Positions 15,947 through 25,397 of a stretch of 64,000 bases of DNA are shown piece by piece. Source of the stretch: Oscillospiraceae bacterium. Its GTDB lineage: Bacteria > Bacillota > Clostridia > Oscillospirales > Ruminococcaceae. The position numbers and the translations under genes are program-made. Below the pieces are notes generated by a model. It saw nothing but the letters and a program-made list of their open reading frames with translations, did no database searches and was not told the origin of the DNA. Where the stretch lies: assembly GCA_017436125.1 (NCBI GenBank), contig JAFSDS010000019.1, positions 1-64,000 of the forward strand, written 5' to 3'. The stretch's first letter is position 1. Each line of letters opens with the position of its first letter.

Positions 15947-17641
15947 TCAGATATCCTCGTTATAATAAACTTTTTTGAGCACATATTTTCCGCTTACCGG
16001 ATCGCAGTTTTCATAATCCGCAAAAACGGCGGCTTTTTCGCTTTCTAAAAGGGAAAATCCGCGTTTTATGCCCGGTTTTCTGCGGTTTTCTTCATCACCT
16101 TCAATGGCAAGACGAATCTTTTTAACTTCAGGATTGTTTACTTTGAGCACAGCAGGAAGCTTTCCGGAAGAGTTTGAGCACAGCCTGTCGCAGATCATTC
16201 TATCTTTGAGCACAAAGGCGTCTGTTTCGTCAAGTTTAGCGGCAAATTCATAAAAAATACCGGTATAATCATCAAGAGAAATATGCTCCTCACAGCGCTC
16301 ATAAGCATAGATTCCAAAGTCGCGGAAAAAATCAAAGGGAAGGTATCCGGTTTTATCGAAGATATATTCAAGTGTTCCGGTAAATCTTCCGCTGTTATAA
16401 AGCCGCTCAAGAGCATCCTCGACTTTATGGATAAGCAAAAGGTCGTTTTCACTTGTCCAGGGGGTGGAAATAACTTCGTAAGGCGGCTCTTTGGAATATT
16501 CGCAAGGGTATTTTTCCGAATCTTCTCTCATGGCGGCGCCATGGAGAAGTTTTAAAAATCCAAGCTGGAGCATATTCGGTTTAAGATTATATGCTGTATT
16601 GAAGCTTTCTGCAAAGCTTGGAACATCTTCAAAAGGAAGTCCGGCAATAAGGTCGATGTGGATATGGATGTTCCCCGGTGCAAGAAGTTTTTTTATGTTT
16701 TCAACAAGTTTTTTTGTATTTGTTTTTCGGTTTATATAGTCCAATGTTTTTTCATTGAAACTCTGAAGCCCGATTTCAAGCTGGATGGAGCCTTTAGGCG
16801 CGGAATTAAGGATTTTTATGGATTCATCATCAAGGATATCGCCGGCAATTTCAAAATGGAAGCATACGTTTTCGGGTATGCCTTTTCCGTGTTCATCGAT
16901 AACAAATTGCCAAAGCTCCTTTGCTCTTTTTCTGTTGGCGTTAAAAGTCCGGTCAACAAGTTTTACGGTCTGGGTTCCGCTTTGGGCAAGAAGAAGCATC
17001 TCTTTTTTTGCCCTTTCTTCATTAAAAAAGCGGAGCGCACAGCGGCTTGAAAGACAAAATGCGCAGGAGAAAGGACATCCTCTGCTTGTTTCAAGATAGC
17101 AGATGCGGCCTTTTAATGCGGAAAAATATTCTTCGCAGTAGGGAGAGGGCGGGTCGCCAATATCCACAAAGGGCTCGCTAACTATATATCTTTCTTCTTT
17201 TCTGTAACAAAGACCGGGAACCGTTCTGCTTTCACCGGATGCGATATTGTCACAAAGAATAGCAAAAGGATATTCGCCCTCGCCGGCGATTACGTAGTCG
17301 CACCAGGAATATTCAGAAAGGACTTCTTTTGGATTATATGAAACTTCCGGTCCGCCGAGGACGATTTTTGCAAAAGGCAAAGCATTGTGAAGAAGCGTTC
17401 CAAGAATACGAACGGATTTTATGTTCCAGATATAGCATGAAAGACCGATAATATCCGGTGCTTCTTCAATAATGCGTTTTGCAACATCTTCGATTTTTTC
17501 GTTGACTGTTCCTTCAACAACCTTATAGTCATGTTTCTTTTTGCAATATGTACGTATTCCTGCCGCAAGACACCAGGGTGAAAGAGGGGAATGAACGTAT
17601 TTTGAACTTAACGAACAGAGAACTATTTTATTATTTTTCAT
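15947..17641 (-). CDS. B12-binding-domain radical SAM protein (DUF4080 type)
   Basis: 564 aa. N-terminal cobalamin-binding-like Rossmann domain (residues about 1-150, with APDIIGLSCYIWN and IVLGGPEVSYNP), then a radical SAM core whose cluster motif is RGCPFSCAFC (about residue 190), then a DUF4080-like C-terminal region. No DxHxxG cobalamin motif is obvious, as in many of these proteins, so B12 dependence is open. Related enzymes methylate or rearrange unactivated carbons; the substrate is unknown. AAAGGAGG precedes the start. The 3' third carries four copies of the word TGAGCAC within 240 bases, three of them encoding Val-Leu-Lys. Confidence 0.88.
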   Translation of the reverse strand: MKNNKIVLCSLSSKYVHSPLSPWCLAAGIRTYCKKKHDYKVVEGTVNEKIEDVAKRIIEEAPDIIGLSCYIWNIKSVRILGTLLHNALPFAKIVLGGPEVSYNPKEVLSEYSWCDYVIAGEGEYPFAILCDNIASGESRTVPGLCYRKEERYIVSEPFVDIGDPPSPYCEEYFSALKGRICYLETSRGCPFSCAFCLSSRCALRFFNEERAKKEMLLLAQSGTQTVKLVDRTFNANRKRAKELWQFVIDEHGKGIPENVCFHFEIAGDILDDESIKILNSAPKGSIQLEIGLQSFNEKTLDYINRKTNTKKLVENIKKLLAPGNIHIHIDLIAGLPFEDVPSFAESFNTAYNLKPNMLQLGFLKLLHGAAMREDSEKYPCEYSKEPPYEVISTPWTSENDLLLIHKVEDALERLYNSGRFTGTLEYIFDKTGYLPFDFFRDFGIYAYERCEEHISLDDYTGIFYEFAAKLDETDAFVLKDRMICDRLCSNSSGKLPAVLKVNNPEVKKIRLAIEGDEENRRKPGIKRGFSLLESEKAAVFADYENCDPVSGKYVLKKVYYNEDI

Positions 17642-17760
17642 TATAAAAGCGTCCTCCTTTTAAATGATACTTGAAAATATAGCAGATTGTGATAAAATAT
17701 GTTAGGCTTATATTATTATAACAGATTACAAAATATTGTAAATAAGAGAGGTGTTCGTTT

Positions 17761-18381
17761 TTGCCGCAGATCTATTATTGCGATATGGAAAAATTCGAAC
17801 ATCTTTACGAAGAATGTATTGCTCTTTTGCCGATGAAAAGACGGGAAAAAGCAGAAAGAAAAATCAATAAAAACGCCGCGCTTCTTTCCGCAGCCGCAGG
17901 ACTTATGTTGAAAAAAGTTCTCGGTATAACCGATGACGAAATGCTTTGCTATAATGAGCACGGAAAGCCTTTTCTTAAAAACGGACCTTTTTTCAGTATT
18001 TCTCACAGCAGAAGATATGCTGTTCTTTCTGTTTCCGATGAGCCCATCGGCGTTGATGTCGAAATGAACAGGGATATAGATAAGGGCATAATCAACCGCT
18101 GTTTTACCGAAAAAGAGGGTATTTTTGCAAGAATGAGCACGGAGAACTATCTTCGGATATGGACAGCGAAAGAAGCGGTGCTCAAACTTTTGGGAACGGG
18201 TTTTTCCTTTTCTCCAAAAAACTTTTCTGTTCTTCCTTTTGATGAAGAACATGAGATAAATGGCATAAATATGCGTTTTTTTGTATCAATACTTGGGGAT
18301 GCGCCCCTTACCGCGGCATATTGCGGAAATAACAATGAATTTGAAATAACGGAATTACTTCCGGAAGACCTTATATATTGA
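17761..18381 (+). CDS. 4'-phosphopantetheinyl transferase (Sfp type)
   Basis: 206 aa, starting at TTG 17761 behind GAGAGGTG (7-base spacing). Transfers phosphopantetheine from CoA to carrier proteins. The magnesium/CoA motifs are present: ISHSRRYAVLSVS, GVDVE near residue 98-102 and RIWTAKEAVLKLLGTG near residue 137-152. Sfp-type enzymes usually serve peptide or polyketide synthases, but some clostridia use one as their only fatty-acid carrier activator; no synthase lies in the window. First gene of a six-gene run. Confidence 0.88.
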   Translation: MPQIYYCDMEKFEHLYEECIALLPMKRREKAERKINKNAALLSAAAGLMLKKVLGITDDEMLCYNEHGKPFLKNGPFFSISHSRRYAVLSVSDEPIGVDVEMNRDIDKGIINRCFTEKEGIFARMSTENYLRIWTAKEAVLKLLGTGFSFSPKNFSVLPFDEEHEINGINMRFFVSILGDAPLTAAYCGNNNEFEITELLPEDLIY

Positions 18382-18390
18382 GAGGCTTTT

Positions 18391-19617
18391 ATGAAAACAG
18401 AAAGAAATTTTTCAAAGGCAGTAATAACTAAAAAAGGCGAAAACTGGGTCGGCAGCGGCCATCCCTGGATATATGATGCAGAAGTTTTGAGCATCGAAGG
18501 GGAGTATGAAAACGGCGACCTTGTGGATGCGGTTTCCGAAAAAGGAAAATATATCGGAACCGGCTTTATCAGTACCGAAAGTAAGATAAGGATCCGTCTT
18601 GTTTCAAAAAACGCAAACGATAAGTTTGACCGTGATTTTTGGAAAAGAAGAATTAAATATGCCTGGGATTACCGCAAAACTGTAATGGGCGATGATATTG
18701 GATGCTGCCGCGTTATTTTTGGCGAAGCGGACCAGTTTCCCGGCCTTACCGTAGATAAATTCAGTGATGTTCTTGTTACCCAGTGCCTTTCCGTCGGAAT
18801 GGAAAAAGTAAAGGATATTGTTTTTCCTCTTCTTTATGAGGTACTTTCCGAAGACGGACAGGCCATAAAAGGCATTTATGAACGTAACGACGTTGCGATC
18901 CGTAAACTGGAAGGCCTTGAGGAAAATAAAGGCTGGTATCCTCTTGCTGGTGTTCCGGTTCCGGACTCCACAGAAACGGAGATAACCGAAAACGGAATAA
19001 CTTATTCCGTTGATTTTGAAAACGGACAGAAAACCGGATTTTTCCTTGACCAGAAATATAATCGTCTTGCGGTTGCAAAAATTGCAAAAGGAAAAAGAGT
19101 TCTCGACTGTTTCACCCATACCGGTTCTTTTGCGCTGAATGCGGCAAAAGGCGGTGCAGAGCATGTCTGTGCTGTTGATATTTCCGAATCCGCCATTGAA
19201 ATGGCAAGAAAAAATGCGGAAAAGAACGGCCTTGATGAAAAAATGTCCTTTAAGGTTGCGGATGTTTTTGATCTTCTTACGGAAATGGATAATAAAAAGG
19301 AAAAATTTGATTTTATAATACTCGATCCTCCGGCCTTTACAAAATCCAGAAAAACCGTTGACAATGCATTTAAGGGTTATAAGGATATCAACCTTCGCGC
19401 AATGAAACTTTTGCCAAGGGGCGGCTATTTTGCAACGGCATCCTGTTCCCATTTTATGCCGGACGAACTTTTTGTAAAAATGCTCCATGCCGCGGCAAAA
19501 GATGCTTCTGTTGAACTTCGCCAGATCGAAGCAAGACAGCAGTCGCCGGATCATCCTATACTTTGGAACGTTCCAGAAACGGATTATCTTAAATTCTATA
19601 TTTTCCAGGTCATCTGA
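18391..19617 (+). CDS. Class I SAM-dependent 23S rRNA cytosine methyltransferase (RlmI-like)
   Basis: 408 aa. N-terminal PUA RNA-binding domain (residues 1-85; GHPWIYDAEV), a middle EEHEE-like segment with FGEADQFPGLTVDKF, and a Rossmann methyltransferase domain with VLDCFTHTGSFALNA (about residue 235), the acidic VDIS strand and the catalytic FIILDPPAF. E. coli RlmI makes m5C1962; the TASCSH near residue 350 is the usual catalytic-Cys motif. Starts 9 bases after the sfp-type gene with a GAGAGG site. Confidence 0.9.
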   Translation: MKTERNFSKAVITKKGENWVGSGHPWIYDAEVLSIEGEYENGDLVDAVSEKGKYIGTGFISTESKIRIRLVSKNANDKFDRDFWKRRIKYAWDYRKTVMGDDIGCCRVIFGEADQFPGLTVDKFSDVLVTQCLSVGMEKVKDIVFPLLYEVLSEDGQAIKGIYERNDVAIRKLEGLEENKGWYPLAGVPVPDSTETEITENGITYSVDFENGQKTGFFLDQKYNRLAVAKIAKGKRVLDCFTHTGSFALNAAKGGAEHVCAVDISESAIEMARKNAEKNGLDEKMSFKVADVFDLLTEMDNKKEKFDFIILDPPAFTKSRKTVDNAFKGYKDINLRAMKLLPRGGYFATASCSHFMPDELFVKMLHAAAKDASVELRQIEARQQSPDHPILWNVPETDYLKFYIFQVI

Positions 19618-19634
19618 CCGCAAAGGAGAAGTTT

Positions 19635-20498
19635 ATGAATACTGAAAAATCTGCTGCAAAATTTATAAAAGAATATGCGCTTCTTACCGTTGCTTCCGTT
19701 CTTCTTATTATCAGTACATGGCTTTTTAAATATCCGAACAACTTTACTTTCGGCGGTATAACCGGTCTTTCCATTGTTCTCAGCCGTATTTTTGAAGTTC
19801 CTGCAAGTACCCTTAACCTTGTTATGAACGCGGTGCTTCTTGTAATCGGTTTTATAGTTCTCGGAAAGGTTTTTGCGGGAAAAACCCTTTATGTAACTAT
19901 TCTTTCAACGGTCGGTCTTTCTTTTCTTGATAAAATCCAGCCTATTACTAAACCGCTTACGGATGAACCTGTAATCGAGCTTCTTTTTGCGGTTGCGATT
20001 CCTGCGGTAGCATCCGCAATCCTTTTCAATATGGACGCATCCAGCGGCGGTACGGATATTGTTGCGATGCTTCTAAAAAAATATACCACTATGGAAATCG
20101 GAACAGCTATCTTTGCTGTGGACGTTCTTATTACCGTAAGTGCATTCCTTATTTTCGACTTTGAAACCGGTCTTTATTCTGTAACGGGTCTTTTTGCAAA
20201 GACACTTATTATGGACGGTGCCATCGAAAATATGAACCTTTGCAAATATTTTACTATAATAACAACAAATCCGAAGCCTATCTGTGATTTTATCCATAAT
20301 GAGCTTCACAGAAGCGCAACTATCTATAAAGCGGAGGGAGCATATTCCCATACCGAAAAGAACATCGTTCTTGTTGTTCTTAAAAGAAGCCAGGCGGTAA
20401 AACTCCGCCGCTTTATCAAGGACATTGAACCTACGGCATTTATGATGATCACCAACAGCTCCGAAATCATCGGTAAAGGCTTCCGCGGATTCAACTGA
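19635..20498 (+). CDS. YitT-family membrane protein with DUF2179 domain
   Basis: 287 aa. Five or six transmembrane helices (residues about 15-200, with FTFGGITGLSIVLS and NMDASSGGTDIVAMLL, typical of the DUF161 repeat) are followed by a cytosolic C-terminal DUF2179 domain (residues about 215-285, EGAYSHTEKNIVLVVLKRSQ). The function of the family is not settled. AAAGGAG lies before the ATG. Followed 13 bases later by a shorter paralogue. Confidence 0.88.
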   Translation: MNTEKSAAKFIKEYALLTVASVLLIISTWLFKYPNNFTFGGITGLSIVLSRIFEVPASTLNLVMNAVLLVIGFIVLGKVFAGKTLYVTILSTVGLSFLDKIQPITKPLTDEPVIELLFAVAIPAVASAILFNMDASSGGTDIVAMLLKKYTTMEIGTAIFAVDVLITVSAFLIFDFETGLYSVTGLFAKTLIMDGAIENMNLCKYFTIITTNPKPICDFIHNELHRSATIYKAEGAYSHTEKNIVLVVLKRSQAVKLRRFIKDIEPTAFMMITNSSEIIGKGFRGFN

Positions 20499-20511
20499 AA
20501 GGAGTTTTGTT

Positions 20512-21138
20512 TTGAAAAATCTGATAAAGAAATATTTTTATCTAGTTTATATCCTCATTGGCGCATTTATTCTTGCCTTCGGAATGTATAATATCCATTC
20601 AAGGACAATTATAACCGAAGGCGGAATCTGGGGAATCGAACTTTTGCTTTTCAATTGGTTCGATATTTCTCCGGCTGTGACCGCGCCGATTCTTGACGGA
20701 ACCTGCTATCTTATGGGCGTGGTTTTCCTCGGAAAAGAATTTATACTCAAGTCCCTTATGGGAACTCTGGGATATTCCGCTTTCTATGCAATTCTGGAAC
20801 AGTTTCCGCCTATTTTGCCGGATCTTGATTCTGTTCCTATTATGGCCGCAATAGTTGGAGCGGTTTTTGTCGGTGTCGGTGCGGGAATAGTTGTTCGTCA
20901 GGGCGGAGCCTGCGCAGGGGATGATGCTCTTGCGATGGTGATATCCAAAAAATTGCATATTAAAATATCGAAAGCTTATCTTTATACGGATATGACTGTT
21001 CTTCTTCTTTCGCTGACATATATTCCGTTCCGCCAGATCGCCTATTCTCTTGTTACAGTTCTTCTTTCCGGATGGATAATCGAGAAAATACAAAACTGGA
21101 AGAAAAACAAGGCTGATGGTGCGGTTTTGTCCCAATAA
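20512..21138 (+). CDS. Second YitT-family membrane protein, without DUF2179
   Basis: 208 aa, TTG start with AAAGGAG 7 bases upstream. Same membrane core as the gene before it (ITEGGIWGIELL matches FGGITGLS; RQGGACAGDDALAMVI matches SSGGTDIVAMLL), but it ends after the last helix with a lysine-rich tail and lacks the cytosolic domain. A tandem pair with one regulatory partner suggests they may work as a hetero-oligomer; that is inference. Confidence 0.85.
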   Translation: MKNLIKKYFYLVYILIGAFILAFGMYNIHSRTIITEGGIWGIELLLFNWFDISPAVTAPILDGTCYLMGVVFLGKEFILKSLMGTLGYSAFYAILEQFPPILPDLDSVPIMAAIVGAVFVGVGAGIVVRQGGACAGDDALAMVISKKLHIKISKAYLYTDMTVLLLSLTYIPFRQIAYSLVTVLLSGWIIEKIQNWKKNKADGAVLSQ

Positions 21139-21173
21139 ATATGCTATAATATTGTTGAAAGGCGGTGCGTATC

Positions 21174-22166
21174 ATGGAAGGCAAAACAAAGGAAAAACTT
21201 CTTTATATTCTTGAACGTCTTAAAAAGACCGATGAACAGCACCCGGTCAACACAAACGAACTTATAGATTATCTTGGAAAAAGGGGCGTAAGCGCGGAGA
21301 GAAAATCTGTCGCAAGAGATATTGCGGCCCTTCGCGAAGCGGGATATTCCGTTATCCTTTGCGATGAACTCAAAAAAGGCTATTATATGACGGATCAGCT
21401 TTTTGAGGACTATGAACTTAAAATAATCGCTGACGCTGTTTCCGGGGCAAAGTCCATAACCTATGACGATTCAAAGGCTCTTATTGAAAAACTCTGTGAA
21501 CTTTCAAGTCCCACCGGTGAGGAAATCATAAGGGAACAGACTTTTATTGACGAAAAAATAAAATCCGGCAATAAAAAGGTAAGATACACCATTGATAAAG
21601 TTATGACCGCCATAAAGAACAAAAAGCGCATAACTTTTCAGTATTATGAATTTGCTTCCGACGGAAAAAGAAAGCTTAAAAGAGATGGCCATATATATGA
21701 AATTTCGCCCTATTACGTCTGCTGGGCGGACGACAGCTATTTCCTTATAGGAAACAGCAAAAGCCATGACCATCTTACCCATTTTCATATCGATATGATG
21801 ACGAATGTTGAGATAACAAGAATGCCCATCCGCCGGAGAGAAGAGATAGAAGAACTTCGCGGAAGCTTTTCCATCGGCGAATACCTCCGCAGAAGCGTAA
21901 ATATGTACGGAGGAGAAAGCATTGACCTTGTTCTTGAATGCAGCGGAAAGGTCGCAAAAGACCTCAGAAAGGAATTTGGCGAAAACATAATAACTGTTCC
22001 CCTTGGTGACGAAAAGTTCCGCACGGAGCTTAAAGCGGACGAAGGAGAGGGCCTTATCCGCTGGCTGATGCAGTTCAGCCCAGAGGACATAAAGGTTATT
22101 GCTCCGCAAAGTATAAAATCAGCAATGAAGGAAAGAGCAAAATCTCTTATAAAGATTTATGAATGA
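21174..22166 (+). CDS. WYL-domain transcriptional regulator
   Basis: 330 aa. N-terminal winged helix (VNTNELIDYLGKRGVSAERKSVARDIAALREAGY), then a WYL domain from about residue 140 (ITFQYYEF...YEISPYYVCWADDSYFLIG), then a WCX-like C-terminal domain. WYL domains bind nucleic-acid-type or other small ligands; target genes are unknown. The ATG at 21174 is preferred over a GTG at 21165 that overlaps the ribosome site. Overlaps the next gene by 8 bases. Confidence 0.88.
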   Translation: MEGKTKEKLLYILERLKKTDEQHPVNTNELIDYLGKRGVSAERKSVARDIAALREAGYSVILCDELKKGYYMTDQLFEDYELKIIADAVSGAKSITYDDSKALIEKLCELSSPTGEEIIREQTFIDEKIKSGNKKVRYTIDKVMTAIKNKKRITFQYYEFASDGKRKLKRDGHIYEISPYYVCWADDSYFLIGNSKSHDHLTHFHIDMMTNVEITRMPIRRREEIEELRGSFSIGEYLRRSVNMYGGESIDLVLECSGKVAKDLRKEFGENIITVPLGDEKFRTELKADEGEGLIRWLMQFSPEDIKVIAPQSIKSAMKERAKSLIKIYE

Positions 22167-23031
22167 CAAAAACATTATTTATGCCGCCCTTGAAGAATTC
22201 TGTAAAACCGGAATAAAAATGGATAGTCATGAGATTATCCGTGAAAAGGACGGCATTGTCCTTATAAAAATAAAAAGCGGCGGAAATTCGTATGTTTTCA
22301 AATATTTCGATAATGCGGAATATCGCCGGGAAATAAAAATATATAAAATTCTTAAATCTCTTGATGTAGAAACCGTAAAAGTTATCGCTTCCAATGAAAA
22401 ATCAATTCTTATGGAAGACATAAATGAAAGCGAAACGTTGCGTCTCGGAACAGAAGAGGATATGTCCGATCCTACTGTTGCAAAAGCACTTGCGAAATGG
22501 TATAAAAAGCTCCATTCTGCGGGTTATGGTTATATCAAAACTTACGGAGACGATTTCTATTACGAAAATTCCGTAATAACAAAAGAGAATCTTGCTTTTG
22601 TAAAAAAGAAAACAAAAACCTCAAAACTTCCCGTGTGGAAAAATATCGAGGATAACTTCGAAAAAATAGAATCAGCCATAAAAAACGAAAAATATACTTT
22701 TAATTACAACGATTTTTATTACATGAATCTTATAGTTGCAAAGGATAAATCAAAGGCTTTTATGTTTGACTATAACCTTTTCGGAAAAGGCGCGGCTGTT
22801 TCGGATATAAATAACGTCTGCTGGTCTCTTTCGGATGAAGCGGCAAAGACTTTCAGGGAAGAATACGGGGAAATCGATGCAAAAGAAACTGTTATCGAAG
22901 AAGTTGCCTCGGTTCTTTCGTCGCTTTATTTTGCATGCAAAAAGGAAGAATTCCCGGATTGGGGAACAGAACTTCTGAAACAGCTTGAAAACGGATTTGA
23001 TAAAAAACTGAAAGCGCTGACAGAGCTTTGA
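22159..23031 (+). CDS. APH/choline-kinase-like phosphotransferase
   Basis: 290 aa. The protein-kinase-like fold is seen in VFKYF (ATP-site Lys), the catalytic loop YNDFYYMNLI (Asp and Asn retained; the usual His before ND is Tyr) and FMFDYN as the magnesium-binding DFG counterpart. Aminoglycoside, choline, fructosamine and homoserine kinases share this fold, so the substrate cannot be named. Overlap with the WYL regulator gene implies translational coupling and perhaps that the regulator senses the kinase substrate. Confidence 0.8.
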   Translation: MNDKNIIYAALEEFCKTGIKMDSHEIIREKDGIVLIKIKSGGNSYVFKYFDNAEYRREIKIYKILKSLDVETVKVIASNEKSILMEDINESETLRLGTEEDMSDPTVAKALAKWYKKLHSAGYGYIKTYGDDFYYENSVITKENLAFVKKKTKTSKLPVWKNIEDNFEKIESAIKNEKYTFNYNDFYYMNLIVAKDKSKAFMFDYNLFGKGAAVSDINNVCWSLSDEAAKTFREEYGEIDAKETVIEEVASVLSSLYFACKKEEFPDWGTELLKQLENGFDKKLKALTEL

Positions 23032-23062
23032 AAAAAACGGAGGCTTTTGCCTCCGTTTTTTA
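23031..23062. terminator. Bidirectional terminator between kinase gene and mazF
   Basis: ACGGAGGC-TTTT-GCCTCCGT with A-run left and T-run right. Confidence 0.9.
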
Positions 23063-23416
23063 TATTGCCGGATTACCGAGCCCGAAACTTATGGAAAGAG
23101 CTTCGTCTATGCGGTTCATGGAACCGTCGTCAAGATGCCCCATATGCTCTTTAAGACGCTGTTTGTCAATGGTACGTATCTGTTCAAGAAGAACGATGGA
23201 ATCTTTTGCAAGGCCGCAGTTTTGGGACGAAACGGATATATGGGTCGGAAGTTTTGTTTTGTCTTTCTGACTTGTTATCGCTGCCGCAATAACTGTTGGA
23301 CTGAACTTGTTTCCAACGTCATTCTGAACAATAAGTACCGGGCGTATGCCGCCTTGTTCCGAACCGACTACCGGGCTCAGATCGGCATAGAAAATATCTC
23401 CTCTTTTAACGGTCAT
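23060..23416 (-). CDS. MazF/PemK-type mRNA interferase, no antitoxin beside it
   Basis: 118 aa, the length of Bacillus EndoA. VKRGDIFYADLSPVVGSEQGG and IRPVLIVQNDVGN give the catalytic Arg; AAAITSQ gives the catalytic Thr; residues 88-105 match the helix before the C terminus. MazF toxins cut single-stranded mRNA at short sequences. Bacillus and most relatives have an antitoxin gene just upstream; here the 159 bases upstream hold no open frame with a ribosome site and lead into the divergent miaB promoter. The antitoxin may be elsewhere, or the protein may be tamed. Confidence 0.9.
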   Translation of the reverse strand: MTVKRGDIFYADLSPVVGSEQGGIRPVLIVQNDVGNKFSPTVIAAAITSQKDKTKLPTHISVSSQNCGLAKDSIVLLEQIRTIDKQRLKEHMGHLDDGSMNRIDEALSISFGLGNPAI

Positions 23417-23575
23417 TTTTAATCACTCCGTATTTTTGATGCAGAGATATTATTGGCGATAAAATGTTTCCTTAAACATATCGCATACATATACTATTGA
23501 TAAATTTGCCGCTTCGTGATAATATAATAAAGTTAAGATATATTTTATATTTTCAAAGGCAGAAAGGAAGTTTCA

Positions 23576-24958
23576 ATGCCAGAAATAAACTTTACCGAAA
23601 AAGTGCGGGATATTCTTTCCAAGAGGGAAGGCAAACATACCGCATTTGTTCATACATACGGATGCCAGCAAAATTTTTCCGACGGAGAAAAGCTTGAAGG
23701 TATTCTTGAACAGATGGGATACACTATAGTTGATTCCGCTGAAGGCGCCGAGTTTGTTATTTTCAACACCTGCGCAATCAGGGAAAACGCCGAAAAACGC
23801 GTTTTCGGAAATGTAGGTATCCTTAAAAAGGCCCACGAAGAAAATCCGGATATGATAATCGCTGTTTGCGGATGCATGGTCCAGCAGGAACATATTGCAA
23901 AAAAATTCCGCCAAAGCTATCCTTTTGTTGATATCGTTTTCGGAACTCATGCGGCGCCCCGTCTTCCGGAGCTTGTTTATAAGCATATTACTGCAAAAAA
24001 ACGCCAGTTTGATATCGGAGATGGCGAAGGATGCATGGCGGAATATCTTCCTATCCACAGGGACGACGATATGAAAGCAAATCTTCCTATCATGCATGGA
24101 TGCGACAACTTCTGCACATACTGTGTAGTGCCCCTTGTTCGCGGAAGAGAAAAGAGCCGTGAACCGGAAAATATCCTTGCTGAAGCAAGAGAAATCGTTG
24201 CAGCGGGCTATAAAGAGATAACTCTTCTTGGCCAGAACGTAAACTCCTATGGAAAAGGACTTGTAAAGGGAATTACCTTTGCAGAGCTTTTGCGCCAGGT
24301 GAATGCGATTCCCGGCGATTTCAGGATTAAATTCATGACTTCACACCCGAAGGACTGCACCAGAGAGCTTCTTGAAGCTATCCGTGATTGTGAAAAGGTA
24401 TGTAATTACATCCATCTTCCGGTGCAGAGCGGTTCCGACGACGTATTAAGAAGAATGAACCGCCGCTATACAGCGGATCATTATATGGAGCTTGTTGATA
24501 TGGCAAGGGAGATAATCCCGGATGTTACCATAACAAGCGATTTGATAGTCGGTTTTCCCGGCGAAACTGAAGAAGATTTTGAAGCAACCATGGAACTTTC
24601 ACGCAAGGCGCGCTGGAGCATGACCTACAGCTTTATCTATTCCAAGAGGGAAGGAACAAAAGCTGCCGTTATGGAGGACCAGATCCCGCATGACGTTTCT
24701 TCAAAGCGCTTCCAGCGTCTGCTTGATCTCCAGACTGAAATAAGCCACGAAGTAAATGCATCCTTTGTCGGAAAAACAACTACGGTTCTTTTTGATGATG
24801 AAGTTGATGTCGGCGAAGGCTATATCAGCGGAAGAAGCTATGAAAATCTTGTTGTTCGTGCCCCAAGAACGGATGTTAAAAAGGGCTTTGCAAAAGTATA
24901 TTTAAAGGAGTCCCTCGGTTGGGCTCTTGACGGAGAAATTATAAAAACGGAGGAATAA
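23576..24958 (+). CDS. miaB: tRNA-2-methylthio-N6-dimethylallyladenosine synthase
   Basis: 460 aa. Adds the methylthio group to i6A37 of tRNAs reading UNN codons. The UPF0004 domain has the three auxiliary-cluster cysteines (YGCQQN, NTCAIR, CGCM); the radical SAM cluster motif is CDNFCTYC near residue 175; a C-terminal TRAM domain follows from about residue 385. AGAAAGGAAG lies upstream. The gene after it is the RicA-like one, as in Bacillus, where miaB (ymcB) precedes ymcA. Confidence 0.95.
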   Translation: MPEINFTEKVRDILSKREGKHTAFVHTYGCQQNFSDGEKLEGILEQMGYTIVDSAEGAEFVIFNTCAIRENAEKRVFGNVGILKKAHEENPDMIIAVCGCMVQQEHIAKKFRQSYPFVDIVFGTHAAPRLPELVYKHITAKKRQFDIGDGEGCMAEYLPIHRDDDMKANLPIMHGCDNFCTYCVVPLVRGREKSREPENILAEAREIVAAGYKEITLLGQNVNSYGKGLVKGITFAELLRQVNAIPGDFRIKFMTSHPKDCTRELLEAIRDCEKVCNYIHLPVQSGSDDVLRRMNRRYTADHYMELVDMAREIIPDVTITSDLIVGFPGETEEDFEATMELSRKARWSMTYSFIYSKREGTKAAVMEDQIPHDVSSKRFQRLLDLQTEISHEVNASFVGKTTTVLFDDEVDVGEGYISGRSYENLVVRAPRTDVKKGFAKVYLKESLGWALDGEIIKTEE

Positions 24959-24961
24959 TAA

Positions 24962-25372
24962 ATGACTGTTATTGAAATGGCAAGAGAACTCGGCAAAAAA
25001 ATCCAGCAGGAGGAAAGCTATATTCTTCTCAATACCGCACAGCAGGCTGTTGAAGAGGATGAAGAACTCCAGGAAAAAATTGCCGAATTCAATATGAAAA
25101 GATATGAACTCACCCAGGAAATCACCAAAGCTGACCGCGACGACAAAAAAATCGAAGAACTTGATAAAGTTGTCCGCGAACTTTATGATGTAGCTACCAA
25201 CCACGAAAAAATGGTTGCATATAACAATGCACAGGACGATTTTAACGAAATGTTTGAATATGTTCTTCATATCATCCAGATGTCTGCAGCAGGCGACGAT
25301 CCCGACACCATCGCAAGACCTGAACAGGGCGGATGCTCCGGCGACTGCAGTTCCTGCGGCGGATGCGGCTGA
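24962..25372 (+). CDS. YlbF/YmcA (RicA/RicF)-family protein with Cys-rich tail
   Basis: 136 aa, almost all helix. ARELGKKIQQEESYILLNTAQQAVEEDEELQ is the family N-terminal helix pair. In Bacillus, YmcA, YlbF and YaaT form a complex that carries iron-sulfur clusters and steers RNase Y. Here the C terminus ends in four cysteines, Cys125, Cys129, Cys132 and Cys135 (CxxxCxxCxxC), able to hold a cluster. Its place 3 bases after miaB supports the YmcA assignment; the sequence alone does not separate YmcA from YlbF. Confidence 0.85.
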   Translation: MTVIEMARELGKKIQQEESYILLNTAQQAVEEDEELQEKIAEFNMKRYELTQEITKADRDDKKIEELDKVVRELYDVATNHEKMVAYNNAQDDFNEMFEYVLHIIQMSAAGDDPDTIARPEQGGCSGDCSSCGGCG

Positions 25373-25397
25373 TTTAAAATAAAGGGAGGAATTTAAA

